Origin: Halorubrum sp. 48-1-W
GTDB lineage: Archaea > Halobacteriota > Halobacteria > Halobacteriales > Haloferacaceae
Direction: 5' to 3'
NCBI RefSeq assembly: GCF_003287355.1
Contig: NZ_QMIM01000008.1
Location: forward strand, 1-64,000
Length of the DNA stretch: 64,000 nucleotides
Positions 16,528-24,723 of the stretch are shown here, one piece after another (the stretch's first letter is position 1; every line of letters begins with the position of its first letter). The notes beneath the pieces are model-generated. The model ran no database searches. It was not told where the DNA came from and worked only from the letters and a program-made list of their open reading frames with translations. Position numbers and translations under genes: made by a program.

Positions 16528-17001
16528 TTAGCCCCGGACGAACTCGGAGAGCCGCTCGCGCAGGCTGTTGGGTCCCAGCGTGAGGTAGTAGGCGTCGCCG
16601 CCATCCTCGTAGTAGCCGTCGATCCGGCGTTTCACCTCGAAGCCGACGTGTTCGTAGAAGCCGAGCGCCCGCTCGTTCGTGGTGCGTGCGTGACACGAGA
16701 CGGACTGGTACTCCTCCGCCACCTCGGCGATCAGCCGCTCGGCGAGTCCGCGTCCCCGGTGGTCCGGGTCGACGGCGAGAAAGAGCACGTAGCCGTCGCG
16801 CCGGACCGAGGCGAACGCGATCACCTCGTCGTCCTCGAGGACGAGGTGCGTGGTGGACCGGCGGTAGGCGTCGGTGAAGAACCCGCGTCGTTGCCGGAGG
16901 ACGCCGTCGACCCGGTGGATCCGCTCTTTGAGTTCCCACGCCTCACGGACGTGTTCGGAATCGCCGGGCGGGTCCGTCCGTCGCTCCACGTTGACGCTCA
17001 C
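16528..17001 (-). CDS. GNAT-family N-acetyltransferase
   Basis: A 157-residue single-domain GNAT protein. The acetyl-CoA pyrophosphate-binding loop is DHRGRGLAERLI, preceded by the beta-strand VLFLAVDP and followed by ERALGFYEHVGFEV, the classical last motif. The acceptor substrate is unknown. It lies 66 bases upstream of hmgA on the same strand, which could allow co-transcription, though hmgA has its own promoter-like element. It is divergent from the archease gene. Confidence 0.82.
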   Translation of the reverse strand: MSVNVERRTDPPGDSEHVREAWELKERIHRVDGVLRQRRGFFTDAYRRSTTHLVLEDDEVIAFASVRRDGYVLFLAVDPDHRGRGLAERLIAEVAEEYQSVSCHARTTNERALGFYEHVGFEVKRRIDGYYEDGGDAYYLTLGPNSLRERLSEFVRG

Positions 17002-17163
17002 TGGGAAAACGTAACACGTCTGTGGAATATAACTCCACCGGCCGAGCCGTGCGTCGCGGGCGTTTCCGCCGGAAGCTCGAAGCGCTTCGGCGGGATCCGG
17101 CGCGTATCCGTCCTGGCGGAGACGCTCCGATCACTCCGGATCGAGTGACTGCCGTCGGCGACG

Positions 17164-17739
17164 ATGGCAACGCGGAAACCGGTCCGCCTCGAAGGACGGA
17201 CCGTGACGTACGAACTCCGCGACCACACCGCCGACGTCGCCGTCGAGGCGACCGCGCCGACCCTCTCGGCGCTGTTCGCGTCCGTCGCCGACGGACTGAC
17301 GGCCGCGAGCTGTGAGTCGATCCCCGCGGATGGCGGCGAGCGGTTCACCCTCGAGGAGACCGCCGAGAACCGCGAAGCCCTGCTCTTCGATTATCTCGAC
17401 CGACTGATCTACGAACGCGACGTACGGCTCGTCTTACCCGCGGACCACGAGTGTCGGGTGATCCCGCCCGGAGACGTCGCCGGCTCCGCGTGGCGCGTCG
17501 AGGCCAGCGCCCGCGGCGTCCCGCTCGACGCGGTGAGCGCCCGGGAGGTCAAGGCGGTCACGTACTCCGAGATGACGCTCGAACGGCGCGAGGGCGACGG
17601 TGGGGGCGGTGACGACGACGGCCGGGGCGGTGACGACGACGGCCGGGGCGGTGACGACGACGGCCGGGATGGGAGCGACGACGACAGCGGTGACGGTGAC
17701 GACGGCGCGTGGTACGCGTACGTCGTCTTCGACGTCTGA
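17164..17739 (+). CDS. Archease, RtcB cofactor, with low-complexity insert
   Basis: A 191-residue archease, the small protein that speeds guanylylation of RtcB and widens its nucleotide use. The N-terminal YELRDHTADVAVEA, the LLFDYLDRLIYERD helix and the AREVKAVTYSEMTLE strand are diagnostic. Between that strand and the final WYAYVVFDV strand lies an insert of about 35 Gly/Asp/Arg residues, mostly a GDDDGRG heptad repeated three times (21-bp period at 17608-17670). The normal family has only a short turn there. RtcB follows 48 bases downstream. Confidence 0.9.
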   Translation: MATRKPVRLEGRTVTYELRDHTADVAVEATAPTLSALFASVADGLTAASCESIPADGGERFTLEETAENREALLFDYLDRLIYERDVRLVLPADHECRVIPPGDVAGSAWRVEASARGVPLDAVSAREVKAVTYSEMTLERREGDGGGGDDDGRGGDDDGRGGDDDGRDGSDDDSGDGDDGAWYAYVVFDV

Positions 17740-17787
17740 ACACGGCCTCTCGTAACGCCCTTCCCCGCCGGGGTCGAAGCCCCGCCC

Positions 17788-19296
17788 ATGACCACACGCG
17801 AGTTCGACGGGATCCGGCTGGAGAAGCTGCGAGAGCACGTCTGGGAGGTCCCGCGCGAGGGCGACATGAACGTCCCGGCGCGGGTGCTCGCCAGCGAGGC
17901 GTTGCTCGAGGAGATCGGCGAGGACGACACGCTCCGCCAGCTGAAGAACGCGACGCACCTCCCCGGGATGGTCGAGCCCGCGCTGTGTATGCCCGACGGC
18001 CACCAGGGGTACGGCTTCCCGGTCGGTGGCGTCGGGGCGATCGACGCCCGGACCGGGTGTATCTCGCCCGGAGCCATCGGCTACGACATAAATTGTGGCG
18101 TCAGAATGATGAATACAAATCTCACCTACGACGACGTCCGCGGCCGTGAGACGGAGCTCGTCGACGCGCTCTTCGAGGCGATCCCGTCCGGGCTCGGCGG
18201 CGGCGGCGTGATCGACGGCGACGCCGACGCGATCGAGGGCGCGCTCGAACGCGGCGTCGAGTGGGCGATCGAGGAGGGGTACGGGATCGAAAGCGACCTC
18301 GCGCGCTGTGAGGACGAGGGACGGCGGCCGGACGCGCGACCGGAGTACGTCTCACGGAAGGCCACGGACCGGGGTCGCAACCAGCTGGGGTCGCTCGGGT
18401 CCGGCAACCACTTCCTCGAGGTCCAGCGCGTCACGGACGTCTTCCGCGAGGAGGTCGCCGAGGCCTACGGGCTCTCGGAGGGGCAGGTCGTCGTCCTGAT
18501 CCACTGTGGCAGTCGCGGGCTCGGCCACCAGACGTGTAACGACTACCTCCGGCGGATCGAGACCGAGCACGCCGACCTGCTCGAGTCGCTACCGGACAGG
18601 GAGCTTGCCGCCGCACCCGCCGGCTCCCCGCTTGCCGAGGAGTACTACGGGGCGATGGGCGCCTGTATCAACTTCGCGTGGGCGAACCGCCAGCTGATCA
18701 CCCACCGGACCCGCGAGGTGTTCGGCGACGTCTTCGACGCCGACCCGATCGACGACCTCGGGATGGAGCTGTTGTACGACGTGGCCCACAACATCGGGAA
18801 GAAGGAGACCCACGAGGTCGCCGTCGGCCCCGACGGCCTGCCCGCCGTCGGCGACGAGGCCGTCGACCGCGCCGAACGCGAGCTCTACGTCCATCGAAAG
18901 GGGGCGACGCGGGCGTTCCCGGCGGGCCGCGAGGAGGTCCCCGAGGCGTACCGCGCGGTCGGTCAACCCGTGATCATCCCCGGGAGCATGGGCGCGGGCT
19001 CGTACGTGCTCCGCGGCGGGGCGGAGTCGATGTCGGTCTCGTTCGGCTCGACCGCCCACGGGGCCGGCCGGCTGATGAGCCGCACGCAGGCGAAACAGGA
19101 GTTCTGGGGCGGCGACGTCGCTGCCGACCTCGAGAGCGAGCAGGCGATCTACGTGAAAGCCCAGTCGGGCGCAACCGTCGCGGAGGAGGCCCCGGGCGTG
19201 TACAAGGACGTCGACGAAGTGGTCCGCGTCAGCGACGAGCTCGGCATCGCCGACAAGGTCGCCCGGACGTTCCCGGTGTGTAACATCAAGGGTTGA
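17788..19296 (+). CDS. rtcB: RNA-splicing ligase RtcB
   Basis: A 502-residue tRNA/RNA ligase that joins a 2',3'-cyclic phosphate to a 5'-OH end using GTP and Mn. It seals tRNA halves after intron removal. Active-site elements are GYDINCGVR (Mn-binding Cys103), LGSGNHFLEVQ, HCGSRGLGHQ, HRKGATRA and STAHGAGR, whose His is the guanylylated nucleophile. It is full length with no intein visible. It follows its activator archease, an arrangement known in many archaea. Confidence 0.95.
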   Translation: MTTREFDGIRLEKLREHVWEVPREGDMNVPARVLASEALLEEIGEDDTLRQLKNATHLPGMVEPALCMPDGHQGYGFPVGGVGAIDARTGCISPGAIGYDINCGVRMMNTNLTYDDVRGRETELVDALFEAIPSGLGGGGVIDGDADAIEGALERGVEWAIEEGYGIESDLARCEDEGRRPDARPEYVSRKATDRGRNQLGSLGSGNHFLEVQRVTDVFREEVAEAYGLSEGQVVVLIHCGSRGLGHQTCNDYLRRIETEHADLLESLPDRELAAAPAGSPLAEEYYGAMGACINFAWANRQLITHRTREVFGDVFDADPIDDLGMELLYDVAHNIGKKETHEVAVGPDGLPAVGDEAVDRAERELYVHRKGATRAFPAGREEVPEAYRAVGQPVIIPGSMGAGSYVLRGGAESMSVSFGSTAHGAGRLMSRTQAKQEFWGGDVAADLESEQAIYVKAQSGATVAEEAPGVYKDVDEVVRVSDELGIADKVARTFPVCNIKG

Positions 19297-19363
19297 CGTC
19301 ACCCGCGTCGACGGCGGACCGAGGGGCCCGGCAGTCCCTCAGGCTCGCCGGTCCAGTCGTTCC

Positions 19364-19981
19364 TCAGGCTCGCCGGCCCGGCCGTTCCTCGCGCTCGCCG
19401 GTCCGGACGACGTGGCAGTCGCGACACCGCGACTCGTAGGACTCCGCCGCGCCGACGAGGATCGTCGGGTCGTCGACGTGGGCGGGCTCGCCCTCGATGA
19501 GCCGCTGGTTTCTGGTGGCCGGCTCGCCACACACCGTACAGATCGCCCGGAGCTTGTCGACGTACTCGGCGGTCGCCATCAGCTGTGGCAGGGGCGCGAA
19601 CGGTTCGCCCCGGAACGTCTGGTCCGTCCCCGAGACGATCACCCGGACGCCGCGATCGGCGAGCGCGTTACAGACCTCGACAAGCGCGTCGGAGAAGAAA
19701 TTGGCCTCGTCGATCGCGACGACCTCGGCCGCCGGGTCGGCGTCGACGATCTCCAGCGGTCCGTCGCCCTCGTTGTCGACGACCGTCGCGTCCCACTGCC
19801 GGCCGTTGTGCGTCCCGATCGTGGTCTCGCCGTAGCGGTCGTCGACCGCGGGCTTGTAGACCGCGACCGACTGACCGGCGATCTCCGCGCGCCGTAGCCG
19901 CCGGAGTAGCTCCTCGGTCTTCCCGGAGAACATCGATCCGGAGATGACTTCGACCCACCCGGACTGGGTGATCGCGTGCAT
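19364..19981 (-). CDS. tdk: Thymidine kinase
   Basis: A 205-residue type II thymidine kinase, a salvage enzyme converting thymidine to dTMP. The P-loop GSMFSGKT is at 15-22, the Walker B-like AIDEANFF follows, then the lasso region with two cysteine pairs (CTVCGE and CRDCHV) that bind structural zinc. The coding 3' end and the following 60 bases show imperfect repeats around GCTCGCCGG, suggesting slippage at the gene end. Neighbours are rtcB (convergent) and an amidohydrolase on the same strand. Confidence 0.93.
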   Translation of the reverse strand: MHAITQSGWVEVISGSMFSGKTEELLRRLRRAEIAGQSVAVYKPAVDDRYGETTIGTHNGRQWDATVVDNEGDGPLEIVDADPAAEVVAIDEANFFSDALVEVCNALADRGVRVIVSGTDQTFRGEPFAPLPQLMATAEYVDKLRAICTVCGEPATRNQRLIEGEPAHVDDPTILVGAAESYESRCRDCHVVRTGEREERPGRRA

Positions 19982-20068
19982 GCGCTCACCGGGTGGATCC
20001 AGCGACTAAACCGTTTCTCTCCGCGCGGACGGTCCTCGGATCGAGATAACGAAAACCGCGTCCCGACT

Positions 20069-21127
20069 TCACGCCCGGTGGACCGTCTCGCCGCCGATCA
20101 CGACCCGCGAGACGTCGGCGCTCCCGGCGCGGCGCACGACCGCCCGGACGACGTCCTGCGCGCCCGAGAGGTTGTCGGAGTCGCCGTCGAGCACCAGCAG
20201 GTCCGCCGTCCTCCCCGGCTCGATGACGCCGCAGTCGAGCCCCGCGATCGCCGCCCCGTTCAGCGTCGCCATCCGGAGCACCTCGCGGGCCGGAAGGTCC
20301 GAGAGCTTCGCAGTGAACTCCATCTCGCGGAACATCGACGGCGAGTCGAGCATGACGTTGTCGGTGCCGAGCGCGACGGTCGTCCGTTCCGCCAGCTCGC
20401 GGATCGGCGGGACGCCGACGTTCGTCACGAGGTTCGAGCGCGGGCAGACGACGACCGGCGTCCCCCGGTCGGCGATCCGGTCGAGGTGTAGCGGCTCCGC
20501 GTGGACCATGTGGACGAGGAAGTCCGGGTCGAGGTCTATCGCGGGGTTGACGTCGGCGGCGTCGCGCTCGCCGGCGTGGATCCCGAACAGCTTGCCCGCC
20601 TCCCGGGTCGCGGTCCGGACCGACTCGAAGTCGGCGTCCCGCGCGCCGGACGCGCCGTAGCCGTCCGCGACGGGGAGCACGTCGGGGTCGTCGCGGCCGA
20701 GCACCACCGCCCGGAGGTCCCGCGTTCCGAACTCGACACCGTCGCCCGCGAGCGCGTCCCGGAGCGCGCGGACCCCGTCGACGCCCCCCTCGCGGAACTC
20801 GAGGAAGGCCCCGGTCCCCGTCGACTCCATGTACCGGAGGGTCCGCGCCATCGCCGCCACCTTCTCCTCGTGGCTCGCTGCCCGCAGCAGTCGGTGTTTC
20901 AACCCGTCCGGCGGGGCGACGAGTTCGTCGAGCGACAGCCCCGCGCCGGCCTCCTTGGCGATCGAGTCGCCGATGTGTGTGTGGGCGTTCACGAACGCCG
21001 GGAGGATCACCGCGTCGCGTTCGGTCCGCCTCTCCTCGACGGCGACGATCTCGCCCCCCTCGACGACGACGCGTCCCTCGACGGGCTCGAAGTCGGGGCC
21101 CCGGAGGACGGTCCCTTCGATGTCCAT
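20069..21127 (-). CDS. Amidohydrolase (cytosine/adenosine deaminase-like)
   Basis: A 352-residue metal-dependent amidohydrolase. Features are the metal motif VNAHTHIGD near 47-55, a zinc His in FGIHAGERD, another in HMVHAEPLHLD, the Asp in VALGTDNVM, and a C-terminal composite-domain ending GRTADLLVLDGD. It resembles the deaminase/chlorohydrolase branch that acts on nucleobases, nucleosides or related heterocycles; the substrate is not identifiable. It lies 88 bases upstream of thymidine kinase on the same strand, and a nucleoside-salvage link is possible. Confidence 0.82.
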   Translation of the reverse strand: MDIEGTVLRGPDFEPVEGRVVVEGGEIVAVEERRTERDAVILPAFVNAHTHIGDSIAKEAGAGLSLDELVAPPDGLKHRLLRAASHEEKVAAMARTLRYMESTGTGAFLEFREGGVDGVRALRDALAGDGVEFGTRDLRAVVLGRDDPDVLPVADGYGASGARDADFESVRTATREAGKLFGIHAGERDAADVNPAIDLDPDFLVHMVHAEPLHLDRIADRGTPVVVCPRSNLVTNVGVPPIRELAERTTVALGTDNVMLDSPSMFREMEFTAKLSDLPAREVLRMATLNGAAIAGLDCGVIEPGRTADLLVLDGDSDNLSGAQDVVRAVVRRAGSADVSRVVIGGETVHRA

Positions 21128-21270
21128 ACGCGGGCGTCTCCGGCCCGGTCATAAAGCGTACCGGGACGGATCGACGGCGGCCGCGACGACGGCCGTCGCC
21201 GCGGTCGGCTCGGCGTCGGCGGCTGCCGGAGACCGCTATCGGCGGCGGCGGCCGCCCGACCCGGAACCGG

Positions 21271-22635
21271 TCAGAACTCGTCGAGCGTCGTCGGCATCGC
21301 CTTCCGCCCCTCGATCACGAGCGCGTCGGGATCGAGACCGAGCACGTCCGCGGCTGCCCGGCCGACCCGGTCGGTCGCCGAACCGGGCGCGTACACGCCG
21401 AGCCGCCACTGGTTCCGCTGGGCGACCCGTAGCGCGGAGACGAGCGGCGACTGTCGCTCCAGCCGGCGGACCTCCCCGTTGACCGTCACGCGCGCCGTCG
21501 ACTCGCGCATCGAGGGCTCCGGGGGAACGTCGAGGATCACGTCCTCGCGGGCGACGTCGGCCTCCTCGGCGATCTCGCGTTCGAGCGACAGCTCCGTCGC
21601 GTGGTCGGCGTCGTGGACACGGTCGGGGACGTCGGCGTACTCCGCCCACACCGCCCGCTTGTAGAGGTCGCGCTCGTCGTACCGCCGGGACATCTCGGCC
21701 GTCTCCGGGCAGGCCCGGATCGCCGCCAGGAAGTCGTGGTCGTCCATCCGCCGGAGTTCGGCCGCGGTCGTCGCGGTCGCGTCGAGGAGGTCGGCCGCCG
21801 CCCGCCGCAACATCGCCTTCGAGATCCGCGCGACGTGGTGGGTGTACACGACCGGGTTCATCAGCGCTCGGGCGAGAAGCAGGCTCTCCGCCGTCTGAAC
21901 GTTCCCCTCGTCGAGCACGAGCGTTGGCGAGGACCCGTCGTTCGACCCACCGCCACCAACCCCCGTCCCGCCCCCGTCCACTCCCGTCACGTCTCCGTCC
22001 ACTCCCGTCACGTCTTCGTCCACTCCCGTCACGTCTTCGTCCACTCTCGTCCCGTCCTCGTTCGTTCCCGACCTCTCGACGAAGGTGAGCTCCCGAACGA
22101 ACCGCTCGGTGTCGATGGTGCCGTAGGGGACGCCCGTGTGGTAGGCGTCGCGCACGAGGTAGTCCATGCGGTCGACGTCGAGTTCCCCCGAGACGAGCCC
22201 GGCGTACTTGCCCTCGCCGGCGACGACACTGGCGATCCGGTCGGGATCGAGGTCGTGGTCACGGAGGACCGCCCCCACCTCGCCGCCCTCGAGTAGCTCC
22301 GCGACGTCGTCGTGGTACTTCCCGGTCCGCCGGTGGGTGAGCGACTCGAGGTTGTGGCTGAACGGGCCGTGTCCGACGTCGTGGAGCATCGCGGCCGCCT
22401 CGATCCGGTCGGCCTGCTGTCCTTCGATCCCGAGGTGATCGAGCGCCTGCCGGGCGAGGTGGTAGACGCCGAGGCTGTGCTCGAATCGGGTGTGGTTCGC
22501 GGAGGGGTACACGAGCCGGACGGTGCCGAGCTGTTTGACGTGGCGCAGGCGCTGGACGGCGGGCGTGTCGAGGAGCGCCGCCCCGACGCCGTCGATCTCG
22601 ATGTGGTCGTGGACGGTGTCCTTGACCGTGGTCAT
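21271..22635 (-). CDS. HD-domain phosphohydrolase (SAMHD1/dGTPase-like)
   Basis: A 454-residue HD-superfamily phosphohydrolase. The motif is TRFEHSLG ... MLHDVGHGPFSH, with a later Asp in LDVDRMDYLVRDAYHTG, the pattern of SAMHD1-like dNTP triphosphohydrolases. It may regulate dNTP pools or hydrolyse another nucleotide. A low-complexity insert of about 35 residues interrupts the domain around residues 193-227, built from DEDVTGV-type heptads with an exact 21-bp period (21975-22058). The start at 22635 (MTTVKDTV) is the conserved N-terminus; a longer upstream frame is not supported. Confidence 0.88.
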   Translation of the reverse strand: MTTVKDTVHDHIEIDGVGAALLDTPAVQRLRHVKQLGTVRLVYPSANHTRFEHSLGVYHLARQALDHLGIEGQQADRIEAAAMLHDVGHGPFSHNLESLTHRRTGKYHDDVAELLEGGEVGAVLRDHDLDPDRIASVVAGEGKYAGLVSGELDVDRMDYLVRDAYHTGVPYGTIDTERFVRELTFVERSGTNEDGTRVDEDVTGVDEDVTGVDGDVTGVDGGGTGVGGGGSNDGSSPTLVLDEGNVQTAESLLLARALMNPVVYTHHVARISKAMLRRAAADLLDATATTAAELRRMDDHDFLAAIRACPETAEMSRRYDERDLYKRAVWAEYADVPDRVHDADHATELSLEREIAEEADVAREDVILDVPPEPSMRESTARVTVNGEVRRLERQSPLVSALRVAQRNQWRLGVYAPGSATDRVGRAAADVLGLDPDALVIEGRKAMPTTLDEF

Positions 22636-22670
22636 GCGCGGTCTTCGTCGGGATCGGTTAAAAACGCGGG

Positions 22671-22722
22671 CGTCCGGAGGCGGGACGACCGGGGGGTTGG
22701 CGTCCGGAGGTGGGACGACCGG
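22671..22722. repeat. Imperfect 30-bp-period duplication
   Basis: CGTCCGGAGG and the bases after it occur at 22671 and again at 22701. The duplication sits between the divergent HD-domain and stress-protein genes, just upstream of the stress-protein TATA box. Confidence 0.7.
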
Positions 22723-22734
22723 AGAGTGCCACCG

Positions 22735-22741
22735 TTTATTA
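22735..22741 (+). promoter_or_regulatory. TATA-like box for the universal stress protein
   Basis: TTTATTA is centred 27 bases upstream of the ATG at 22765, the expected position for a leaderless haloarchaeal transcript. Confidence 0.6.
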
Positions 22742-22764
22742 TCCCAACCGATCGACCGTGTCGT

Positions 22765-23166
22765 ATGTACGACGTGCTCATCGCCGTCGACGACGACGAC
22801 GCGCGAGCGACCGCCCAGGCACGTGCGGTCGCGAAGTTGCCCGGATCGGAGGAGGACCTGACCGCCCACCTCTGTCACGTGTTCACGGACAACCCGGAGG
22901 GGGCGGCGGTCAACCAGCTCGCGGCGGTCCGTCGCGCCCGGGAGGTTCTCGAGGACGCCGGCGTCGCGTTCGCCCACCACGAGGCGAGCGGGGAGCCGGC
23001 CCCGGAGATCGTCGACGCCGCCGAAGACGTCGACGCCGACGCGATCTGCGTCTCCGGCCGGAAGCGCCGGCCGAGCGGCAAGGCCGTCTTCGGGAGCGTC
23101 ACACAGGACGTGATGCTCTCCAGCGACCTCCCCGTGTTCGCGGTCCCGAAGCCGACCCCCGAGTGA
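22765..23166 (+). CDS. Universal stress protein (UspA family)
   Basis: A 133-residue single UspA domain. It begins MYDVLIAVDDDD and has the VDADAICVSGRKR strand-loop. The ATP-binding-type motif is S/G-rich (GRKRRPSGKAVFGSVTQDVM), followed by DLPVFAVPKP. The Gly-rich segment resembles the G-x2-G-x9-G-S/T motif, so nucleotide binding is plausible. Such proteins are abundant and redundant in haloarchaea and their specific roles are mostly unknown. Confidence 0.88.
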   Translation: MYDVLIAVDDDDARATAQARAVAKLPGSEEDLTAHLCHVFTDNPEGAAVNQLAAVRRAREVLEDAGVAFAHHEASGEPAPEIVDAAEDVDADAICVSGRKRRPSGKAVFGSVTQDVMLSSDLPVFAVPKPTPE

Positions 23167-23203
23167 CCGGTCACCCCCCGGGTGGACGCACCCGGGGCCC
23201 GGC

Positions 23204-23767
23204 TCACTCCTCGACGAGTTCCACGCCGAGCCGATCCGCGACCGCGCGGACGACCGAGCCGCCGACGCCCGCGGTCGCCGCCCGTCCGTCCTCGATCGCC
23301 AGCAGGTCGTCCTCGTCGACGTCGAGCTCCGCGGCCAACTCCTCGACGGTGAGCCCCGCCTCTTGGCGCGCCTCGGTCGTCAGGTCGCCGTAGCCCGAGA
23401 CGAGGTACGGGAGCCGGTCCGTCTCGTAGTTCGTCCCCTCCTCCTCCCAGTGGGAGGAGTCGCCGGTCGCCGCGTCGTACATCTTCGCCTGCTTGTTGGC
23501 GATCTCCTGGGTGCGGCTACGCGGGCCGTCGCTCCCGTCCGCGCCGCCGGCGCTACCGGTGCTGTTTCCGCCGGTGCTCCCCGAGCGACCGCCTCCGCCG
23601 CCGCCCGATCCCCGCCGTGAATCGTCGTGTGGGCGGCAGTTCGAGCAGACGAGCAGGCGCGCGCCCGCGACGTTCGCCCGCTGGAGGTTCGTCGTCTCGC
23701 GTCCGCAGAGCTCGCAGGCGCCGCCGTCGTCGTCGCCGCCTCCGCCGCCCGTCGAGTACTTTGGCAT
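23204..23767 (-). CDS. MBF1-like zinc-ribbon / HTH protein
   Basis: A 187-residue archaeal multiprotein-bridging-factor-like protein. The N-terminal zinc ribbon is CELCGRE ... CSNCRP. A Gly/Ser-rich linker of about 40 residues follows, then a conserved stretch (QEIANKQAKMYDAA) and a C-terminal Cro-type helix-turn-helix (LTTEARQEAGLTVEELAAEL). Archaeal MBF1 associates with ribosomes and may bridge TBP to regulators. The Gly-rich linker is longer and more repetitive than usual. No operon partner is evident. Confidence 0.85.
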   Translation of the reverse strand: MPKYSTGGGGGDDDGGACELCGRETTNLQRANVAGARLLVCSNCRPHDDSRRGSGGGGGGRSGSTGGNSTGSAGGADGSDGPRSRTQEIANKQAKMYDAATGDSSHWEEEGTNYETDRLPYLVSGYGDLTTEARQEAGLTVEELAAELDVDEDDLLAIEDGRAATAGVGGSVVRAVADRLGVELVEE

Positions 23768-23888
23768 ACCCCACGTAGCACCCCCGGCGCGGTAAAAGGT
23801 GACGGGCGGGGGACCGCCCAGCGGGCCGAGTTCGTTTCCGAACGCGTCATCGCCACCGCGTCACCGCCATCGTTTCACCACCACCGCT

Positions 23889-24575
23889 TCACCGCCACCG
23901 CTTCAACGCGGTCAGGATCCGGTCACGTCGGAGATACCCCACCACGGAGAACCCGAGCAGTATCACGAGGAGGCCGACCGAAAGCGCGAGGTCGCCGTCC
24001 GCGAGGCTCGACCCGGAGACGGCGACGACGACGTACGCCGGCGTTCGACCGACGATCATCACGGCGACGAGGGTTCGGAGCCTGACGTCGGTCAGCCCGC
24101 CCACGAGACAGAGGACGTCGTCGGGTAGGCCGGGGATGAGGAACACGAGGAACATGCCCGGGAGCCCGGCCTCGGCGATGAACGCGTCGAACCGGTCCAA
24201 CACGTCCGGGTGGACGACCCGCTCGACGAACGGTCGGCCGTAGCGACGGGACGCCCAGAACGCGATGGAGCTCCCTATCACGACCCCGATCAGGCTGTAG
24301 ACGCCCCCGAGGAACGCGCCGAACAGGTAGCCGCCCGCGAACGCGATCACCTGTCCGGGGATCGGCGCCAGGATCACCTGCGCGGCCTGGATCCCGACGA
24401 ACACGACCGGAGCGAGGACGCCGTAGCCGGCGACGAACGCCCGGAGTTCGGGGGCGCTCGTGAGGAACGGGAAGTACTCGCGAACGAGCACGTAGGCGCC
24501 GCCGAAGACGACGACGAGGCCGACTACTGCGACGATGGAGCGCCGACGGTCCGCCTCCGATCGGAAGATCGCCAT
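23889..24575 (-). CDS. TVP38/TMEM64 (VTT domain) membrane protein
   Basis: A 228-residue membrane protein of the VTT/DedA-like superfamily. The N-terminal helix is followed by the re-entrant motif QVILAPIPGQVIAFAGGYLFG and the second half FLVFLIPGLPDDVLCLVGGLT, with conserved Pro and Gly in both loops. Relatives are proposed lipid scramblases or transporters. The start at 24575 (MAIFRSEADRRR) fits the family; an upstream start would add an unrelated 30-residue segment. A 14-bp degenerate repeat overlaps the 3' end near 23850-23905. Confidence 0.85.
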   Translation of the reverse strand: MAIFRSEADRRRSIVAVVGLVVVFGGAYVLVREYFPFLTSAPELRAFVAGYGVLAPVVFVGIQAAQVILAPIPGQVIAFAGGYLFGAFLGGVYSLIGVVIGSSIAFWASRRYGRPFVERVVHPDVLDRFDAFIAEAGLPGMFLVFLIPGLPDDVLCLVGGLTDVRLRTLVAVMIVGRTPAYVVVAVSGSSLADGDLALSVGLLVILLGFSVVGYLRRDRILTALKRWR

Positions 24576-24723
24576 GGGTCGTGGTTCGATGACCGGTAGA
24601 TCCGGTCGGACCGATATCAAACCCCGTGACCGGATCCGTGTGGCCTCCTTCCCCCGATCCGGCACGGCCGTCTTCTCCCGATCCGCAGCAGCCTATTTGT
24701 TCCGCCTGTTGGTAGCCGCCCGT

